Below are positions 5,944 through 10,373 of a stretch of DNA of 10,373 nucleotides, piece after piece. This stretch comes from an uncultured Collinsella sp. GTDB taxonomy: Bacteria > Actinomycetota > Coriobacteriia > Coriobacteriales > Coriobacteriaceae. A model generated the notes under the pieces. The model was not told the DNA's origin, did not search any database, and saw only the letters and a list, made by a program, of their open reading frames with translations. Numbering within the stretch: the stretch's first letter is position 1; each line of letters starts with the position of its first letter. The stretch lies in the NCBI GenBank assembly GCA_902492185.1, contig CABUKY010000058.1, positions 1 through 10,373 of the forward strand, read 5' to 3'. A program made the translations under genes and the position numbers.

Positions 5944-7776
5944 ATGGCTCGACTGCACGTAATGGAACGCAGCCACGCTCAGGCCGTCATGGACGACCTG
6001 CACGATGCACTCGGACGTCGTCTGGCGGTGAGTTCACTCGCCCCGTGCCCCGTCGAGTTTACGGCGGCGCTCGTCAACCTGTGCTCCACCCAGAGCTGCG
6101 GCAAGTGCACGCCCTGCCGCGTGGGCCTGAGCGCGCTGAGCGACCTGCTCGCCGATGTGCTCGAGGGCCGCGCCGACGAGTCCACGCTCAACTTGATTGA
6201 GCGCACGGCCCGCACCATCTACCTTTTGAGCGACTGCGCCATCGGCTACGAAGCTGGCGCCATGGCACTCACGGCCATTCGCGGCTTCCGCGACGATTTT
6301 GAGCACCACATCCGCGAGCACTCCTGCGGCTTTGACCGCGAGGCTCGCGTCCCGTGTGTCTCGGGCTGCCCGGCGCACGTCGACATTCCTGGTTACATCT
6401 CGCTCGTCGAGGCAGGCCGTTATGCCGACGCCGTCAAGGTCATCCGCAAGAACAACCCGCTACCGCTCGTCTGTGGTCTGGTGTGCGAGCATCCCTGCGA
6501 GATGCATTGCCGCCGTGGCATGGTCGACGACCCCATGAACATCCTCGCCCTCAAGCGTTTTGCCGTTGAGCATAGCGACCTCAACGACCACAAGCCACAT
6601 GTAGTGGACAACACCGGTAAGCGCGTCGCCGTGATCGGCGGCGGCCCGGCCGGCCTTTCCTGTGCCTACTACCTGGCCGTGATGGGCCACAAGGTGACCA
6701 TTTTTGAGCAGCGCCACCACTTGGGCGGCATGCTGCGCTACGGCATCCCCAGCTATCGTCTGCCGCGCGAGCGCCTGCAGGCCGAGATCGACTGGATCTT
6801 GAGCGCCGGCATCGACGTGGAGCTCGACCACTCCGTGAGCGGCGAGGAGCTCGCCCGTCTGCGCGACGAGTTCGATGCCGTCTACCTGGCCATCGGTGCC
6901 CACAGTGACAAGAAGCTCGGCCTTCCGGGTGAAGAGGCGCCCGGCGTGGAATCGGCCGTCAAGATGCTGCGCGCCATCGGCGATGACGAGCTGCCCGACC
7001 TGAGCGGCCAGCGCGTGTGCGTCATCGGCGGCGGCAACGTTGCCATGGACGTGGCACGCTCCGCCGTGCGCTGCGGTGCCGAAAAGGTAAGCATCGTCTA
7101 CCGCCGTCGCATCTGCGATATGACGGCCCAGGACGCCGAAATCGCCGGCGCCCAGGCCGAGGGTTGCGAGGTTCTGGAGCTCACGGCGCCGCTCGCCATC
7201 GAGACGGGCGAAGATGGTCGCGTGAGCGGCCTGCGCGTGCAACCGCAGATTATCGGCGAGCCTCGCCGTGGGCGTCCGGCCCCGCGTGCCGCAGCCACGC
7301 CCGAGCGCGTCATTCCCTGCGAGCGCGTGTTTGTGGCCATTGGCCAGGACATCGATTCCAAGCCGTTTGAGGACATGGGCATCGCCTGCAAGTGGGGTCG
7401 CGTCGTTACCGATTCGGACGGCGCCGTGCCCAACTTCGATGGCCTCTTTAGCGGCGGCGACTGCCAGACCGGTCCCGCCACCGTCATCCGTGCCATCAAC
7501 GCCGGCCGCGTGGCTTCGGCAAACATCGACCGCTACCTGGGCTTTGACCACAAGATCAAGCTCGACGTGGAGCTGCCGACCGTGCAGTTTAAGGGCAAGC
7601 ACGAGTGCGGCCGCTGCGAGCTGGGCGAGCGCGAGGCCGGCGAGCGCATTCACGATTGGAATCTGGTCGAGCAGGGTCTCACCGAGGAGGAGGCGCGCCA
7701 GGAGGCGAGCCGCTGCCTGCGCTGCGACCACTTTGGCTTTGGCGCGTTCCGCGGAGGGAGGAACCTGGAATGGTAG
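5944..7776 (+). CDS. Fusion of NuoF C-terminal Fe-S domain and GltD-like NAD(P)H oxidoreductase (hydrogenase electron-input subunit)
   Basis: A 610-residue soluble iron-sulfur flavoprotein, likely passing electrons between NAD(P)H and the hydrogenase encoded next. Residues about 33-125 match the NuoF C-terminal [4Fe-4S] domain: SCGKCTPC (Cys52, 55, 58) and DCAIG (Cys98). The NuoF NADH/FMN domain is absent, and an in-frame TAG at 5893-5895 bars extension upstream. Residues about 130-540 are GltD-like. Cys138, Cys142, Cys177, Cys181, Cys185 and Cys189 should hold two Fe-S clusters. FAD-binding VIGGGPAGLS lies at about 230 and NAD(P)-binding VIGGGNVAMD at about 360, with YRRR (386-389) where NADPH-specific relatives contact the 2'-phosphate. 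The FAD-closing GLFSGGDCQTGPAT is at about 500. A C-terminal extension adds CxxC (555, 558) and CLRC (591-594), perhaps another cluster. ATG 5944 has agagggg (5932-5938) upstream. It is not glutamate synthase: no large subunit is present and the next gene is hydrogenase. Confidence 0.9.
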   Translation: MARLHVMERSHAQAVMDDLHDALGRRLAVSSLAPCPVEFTAALVNLCSTQSCGKCTPCRVGLSALSDLLADVLEGRADESTLNLIERTARTIYLLSDCAIGYEAGAMALTAIRGFRDDFEHHIREHSCGFDREARVPCVSGCPAHVDIPGYISLVEAGRYADAVKVIRKNNPLPLVCGLVCEHPCEMHCRRGMVDDPMNILALKRFAVEHSDLNDHKPHVVDNTGKRVAVIGGGPAGLSCAYYLAVMGHKVTIFEQRHHLGGMLRYGIPSYRLPRERLQAEIDWILSAGIDVELDHSVSGEELARLRDEFDAVYLAIGAHSDKKLGLPGEEAPGVESAVKMLRAIGDDELPDLSGQRVCVIGGGNVAMDVARSAVRCGAEKVSIVYRRRICDMTAQDAEIAGAQAEGCEVLELTAPLAIETGEDGRVSGLRVQPQIIGEPRRGRPAPRAAATPERVIPCERVFVAIGQDIDSKPFEDMGIACKWGRVVTDSDGAVPNFDGLFSGGDCQTGPATVIRAINAGRVASANIDRYLGFDHKIKLDVELPTVQFKGKHECGRCELGEREAGERIHDWNLVEQGLTEEEARQEASRCLRCDHFGFGAFRGGRNLEW

Positions 7777-9581
7777 AGCTCAACAAAACCACCGTCGGCG
7801 ACAACAGCGAAAACGGAGCGCACAACATGGTCAAGCTCACTATCGATAATTGCGAGGTCGTGGTACCCGAGCACACCACGATCCTGGATGCGGCCAAGTC
7901 CGTCGGCATCCAGATTCCCACCCTGTGCTACCTGCGCGATCTGAACGAGATCGGCGGCTGCCGCGTGTGCGTGGTCGAGGTTGAGGGCTGCGACCAGCTG
8001 GTTGCCGCCTGCAACAACTACGTGCTCGATGGCATGGTGGTCCACACCAACAGCCCCAAGGCCCGCGAGGCGCGCCGCACCAACGTGCAGCTGCTGCTTT
8101 CGCAGCACGATTCACGCTGCACGAGCTGTGTGCGCAGCGGTAACTGCAACCTGCAGACCATTGCCAACGACCTGGGCATTTTCTATCTGCCGTTTCAAAG
8201 GCATTTGGCGGGCGAGGGCTGGGATTTCGATTTCCCCATCATCCGCGAAAACGACAAGTGCATTAAATGCATGCGCTGCATCAAGGTGTGCGAGAGCGTA
8301 CAGGGCCTAGGGATTTGGGACCTGACCAACCGCGCCACGCATACCGCCGTGGGCACCCGCGGGCGCGTGCCGATCGGCAAGACCGATTGCGTCGCGTGCG
8401 GCCAGTGCATCACGCATTGCCCGACGGGCGCGCTGCGCGAGCGCGACGACACCGAGACCGTGTTTGACGCGCTCGCTAATCCCGACAAGATCGTGCTGGT
8501 GCAGATCGCGCCGGCCGTGCGCAGCGCCTGGGGCGAGGAACTCGGCATATCTCGCGAGGAAGCCACCGTTGAGCGCTTGGCCTGCGCGCTGCGCCGCGTG
8601 GGCTTTGAGTACGTGTTCGATACCGATTTCTCGGCCGACCTCACCATTATGGAGGAGGGCTCCGAGCTGCTCGAGCGCCTGGGCGCCGCCGCTAAGGGTG
8701 AGGGCGACAGCCGCGGCTGGCCCATGTTTACGAGCTGCTGCCCGGGCTGGGTGCGCTTTGTGAAGGCACGTTACCCCGAGTTTGTCGACAGCCTGTCCAC
8801 GTCAAAGTCGCCGCAGCAGATGTTCGGCGCTATCGCCAAGACCTACTACGCCAAGGTGCTGGGCGTGGAGCCCGAGCGTCTGTTCGTGGTGTCCGTTATG
8901 CCATGCACGGCCAAGAAGGCCGAGTGTGCGCTGCCGAGCATGATGGGCGAGGGCGGCGCGCCCGACGTGGACGTTGCGCTGACGGTGCGCGAGATGGTGC
9001 GCATGATCCGCGCGAGCCACGTGAGCGTTGACACGCTGGTCGAGGAGCCGCTCGATACGCCGTTGGGCTTTGGCACGGGCGCGGGTGTGATCTTTGGCGC
9101 CACGGGCGGCGTGATGGAGGCCGCCGTGCGCTCGGCATATTACCTGGCGACGGGCAAGAACCCGGATGCCGACTTCTTCACTGACGTGCGCGGACTCGAG
9201 GGCTGGAAGGAGGCCGTGGCCGATATCGAGGGCACCAAGGTGCGCGTCGCCGTGGCGCACGGGCTGGGTAACGCCGCCCGTCTGCTCGACGCGATTCGCG
9301 ACGGCCGCGTGGGCTATGACTTCGTCGAGGTCATGGCGTGCCCCGGCGGCTGCGTCGGTGGTGGCGGTCAGCCCATCCACGACGGTTGCGAGCTAGCTGC
9401 CGAGCGTGGCCAGGTGCTCTGGGGCCTCGATGCGAACGCCGAGATTCGCTTCTCGCATGAGAATCCTGAAGTCCAGGCGTGCTACCGCGAGTTCTTAGGC
9501 GAGCCGCTCTCGCCACTGGCCGAGGAGCTGCTGCATACCGACCATCACGCATGGACGATGCCTAACGAGGGGACATGCTAG
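7770..9581 (+). CDS. hydA: [FeFe] hydrogenase catalytic subunit
   Basis: A 603-residue enzyme that interconverts protons and H2. In order: [2Fe-2S] domain (Cys53, 64, 67, 81); His/Cys [4Fe-4S] site (His113, Cys117, 120, 126); two ferredoxin-type clusters (Cys164, 167, 170, 174 and 207, 210, 213, 217); H-cluster domain with TSCCPGW (321-327), MPCTAKKAE (378-386) and ACPGGCVGGGGQP (523-535). The H-cluster ligands are Cys324, 379, 524 and 528. The proton-path residues of clostridial CpI are kept as Cys323, Glu296 and Glu299. A small-subunit-like tail (about 563-592) follows, so it looks fully active. ATG 7770 has GGGAGG (7756-7761) and overlaps the preceding stop by 7 nt. ATG 7827, with GGAG at 7815-7818, gives the family-typical start MVKLTID; the extra 19 residues keep GC-rich codons, so I favour 7770 slightly. 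The GltD-type partner suggests the glutamate-synthase-linked class, usually called A2. Maturases HydE, HydF and HydG must lie elsewhere. Confidence 0.95.
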   Translation: MVELNKTTVGDNSENGAHNMVKLTIDNCEVVVPEHTTILDAAKSVGIQIPTLCYLRDLNEIGGCRVCVVEVEGCDQLVAACNNYVLDGMVVHTNSPKAREARRTNVQLLLSQHDSRCTSCVRSGNCNLQTIANDLGIFYLPFQRHLAGEGWDFDFPIIRENDKCIKCMRCIKVCESVQGLGIWDLTNRATHTAVGTRGRVPIGKTDCVACGQCITHCPTGALRERDDTETVFDALANPDKIVLVQIAPAVRSAWGEELGISREEATVERLACALRRVGFEYVFDTDFSADLTIMEEGSELLERLGAAAKGEGDSRGWPMFTSCCPGWVRFVKARYPEFVDSLSTSKSPQQMFGAIAKTYYAKVLGVEPERLFVVSVMPCTAKKAECALPSMMGEGGAPDVDVALTVREMVRMIRASHVSVDTLVEEPLDTPLGFGTGAGVIFGATGGVMEAAVRSAYYLATGKNPDADFFTDVRGLEGWKEAVADIEGTKVRVAVAHGLGNAARLLDAIRDGRVGYDFVEVMACPGGCVGGGGQPIHDGCELAAERGQVLWGLDANAEIRFSHENPEVQACYREFLGEPLSPLAEELLHTDHHAWTMPNEGTC

Positions 9582-9583
9582 CG

Positions 9584-10373
9584 ATGCGCGCGTTTGATGT
9601 TGAGATGTCGCGCCGGGGGTTTGCCTCGGCGCTCGCCGCGGGCGCCCTGTCACTTGCGCTCGCGGGCTGTGGCGGCGGGGCTGCCGGTGCCGGGTCCGCC
9701 GCGGGCTCGGTTGCCACGGACGGCGCCGGTGCTGCCGCAGAGCCGGTCGAGGTGCACGTCGCCTCGCTCAAGGGTCCGACGTCGATCGGTCTGGTGCAGT
9801 TTATGGACCAGGCAGCCGATGGCGAGACGGACAATGAGTTCGACTTTGCGATCAACACTGCCGCCGACGAGATTGTGCCCAAGGTCATTCAGGGCGATAT
9901 CGATATCGCCCTGGTGCCCGCCAACGTGGCGAGCGTGCTCTACAACAAGACCGAGGGCGCGGTGCAGGTCATCGACATCAACACGCTGGGCGTGCTGAAC
10001 GTGGTGACGGGCGACGCGAGTGTGGCCTCGTTTGGCGATCTGGCGGGCCATACCGTCTATATGACGGGCAAGGGCACCACGCCGGAGTACGTCATGAACT
10101 ACCTGCTGGAGCGCGCGGGCTTGGCCGGTCAGGTGGCGCTCGAGTTTAAGAGCGAGCCTACCGAGGTGCTCTCGGCTCTGCTTGCCGACCCGACTGCCGT
10201 GGGCGTGCTACCCGAGCCGTTCAAGACGGCGGCCATCGCCAAGAGCGAGGGCAAGCTGTCGGCACCGGTGAGCCTGACCGATGTGTGGGACGAGCTGGCA
10301 GGAGACACGGGCTCGCGCTTGCTGACGGGTGTGACCGTGGTGCGCCGTGCCTTTGCCGAGGAGCATCCCGAGG
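9584..10373 (+). CDS. ABC transporter substrate-binding lipoprotein, NitT/TauT (NMT1/SsuA-like) family (3' partial)
   Basis: At least 263 residues are visible and the frame is still open at the right edge. The N-terminus carries a twin-arginine-like SRRGF (9-13), a hydrophobic stretch and the lipobox LAGC with Cys29. The protein is probably exported folded by Tat and anchored as a lipoprotein. A Gly/Ala-rich linker is followed by a periplasmic-binding fold of the NMT1/SsuA type: ASLKGPTSIGLVQFMDQ (60-76), a DEIVPKVIQGDIDIALVPAN stretch, a NTLGVLNVV strand and GHTVYMTGKGTTPEYV. Homologues bind small solutes such as sulfonates, nitrate or thiamine precursors, but the ligand cannot be inferred. 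Permease and ATPase genes would be expected past the window. Starts at 9575 and 9584 are both possible: gagggg (9567-9572) is too close to the first and rather far from the second. 9575 would overlap hydA by 7 nt. Why it sits with hydrogenase is unknown. Confidence 0.85.
   Translation, partial: MRAFDVEMSRRGFASALAAGALSLALAGCGGGAAGAGSAAGSVATDGAGAAAEPVEVHVASLKGPTSIGLVQFMDQAADGETDNEFDFAINTAADEIVPKVIQGDIDIALVPANVASVLYNKTEGAVQVIDINTLGVLNVVTGDASVASFGDLAGHTVYMTGKGTTPEYVMNYLLERAGLAGQVALEFKSEPTEVLSALLADPTAVGVLPEPFKTAAIAKSEGKLSAPVSLTDVWDELAGDTGSRLLTGVTVVRRAFAEEHPE

Noticed and set aside
6460..7731. Antisense open frame of 423 codons within the GltD-like gene
   Set aside because: It is a shadow caused by GC-rich third positions; the + strand frame carries all cofactor motifs.
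7605..7769. 55-codon upstream extension of hydA
   Set aside because: It lies entirely inside the end of the GltD-like gene in another frame, and a strong ribosome binding site is at 7756-7761.
5944..7776. Assignment as glutamate synthase small subunit
   Set aside because: The NuoF-type Fe-S domain, the absence of a glutamate synthase large subunit and the overlap with hydA all point to a hydrogenase partner.

Overview
The window looks like chromosome from a high-GC, anaerobic, sugar-fermenting actinobacterium, most likely a gut Coriobacteriia such as Collinsella. This is inferred from strongly GC-biased third codon positions, a PTS alpha-glucoside operon with a BglG/LicT antiterminator, and an NAD(P)H-linked [FeFe] hydrogenase operon. 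No marker gene fixes the genus. All recognised genes are on the + strand.

Region 1 (1-962): the C-terminal Arg/Gly-rich tail of an RNA-binding protein, probably a DEAD-box RNA helicase, enters from the left and ends at a perfect-stem terminator. A 146-bp nested palindrome (817-962) starts on the terminator's T-run and resembles a REP/MITE-type non-autonomous element.

Region 2 (963-5763): an alpha-glucoside utilisation operon. A promoter region with two 15-bp direct repeats and a structured leader (RAT-like hairpin plus terminator-like hairpin) precedes PTS EIIA(Glc), a LicT/BglG antiterminator, PTS EIICB and a GH4 6-phospho-alpha-glucosidase. The operon ends at a 16-bp-stem terminator. Inferred flow: an alpha-glucoside such as maltose is taken up and phosphorylated by EIICB with phosphate relayed from EIIA. 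The GH4 enzyme then splits the 6-phospho-disaccharide into glucose 6-phosphate and glucose. The antiterminator senses sugar and PTS state through its PRD histidines.

Region 3 (5764-10373): a probable hydrogenase operon. After an extended -10 promoter and a leader with two hairpins come (i) a fusion of the NuoF C-terminal [4Fe-4S] domain with a GltD-like NAD(P)H:FAD oxidoreductase, (ii) a complete, canonical [FeFe] hydrogenase catalytic subunit and (iii) a Tat-type lipoprotein that is the substrate-binding part of an ABC transporter and runs off the right edge. The first two genes overlap by 7 nt and the third starts within a few bases of the second, so they are probably co-translated. The flavoprotein would feed NAD(P)H electrons through Fe-S clusters to the H-cluster to make H2, or run in reverse, disposing of reductant from fermentation of sugars such as those taken up by region 2. 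No hydrogenase maturases are present here.

Most distinctive: the flavoprotein fusion lacking the NuoF NADH/FMN domain, the hydrogenase-coupled ABC lipoprotein, the long palindromic element, and the candidate antitermination leader.
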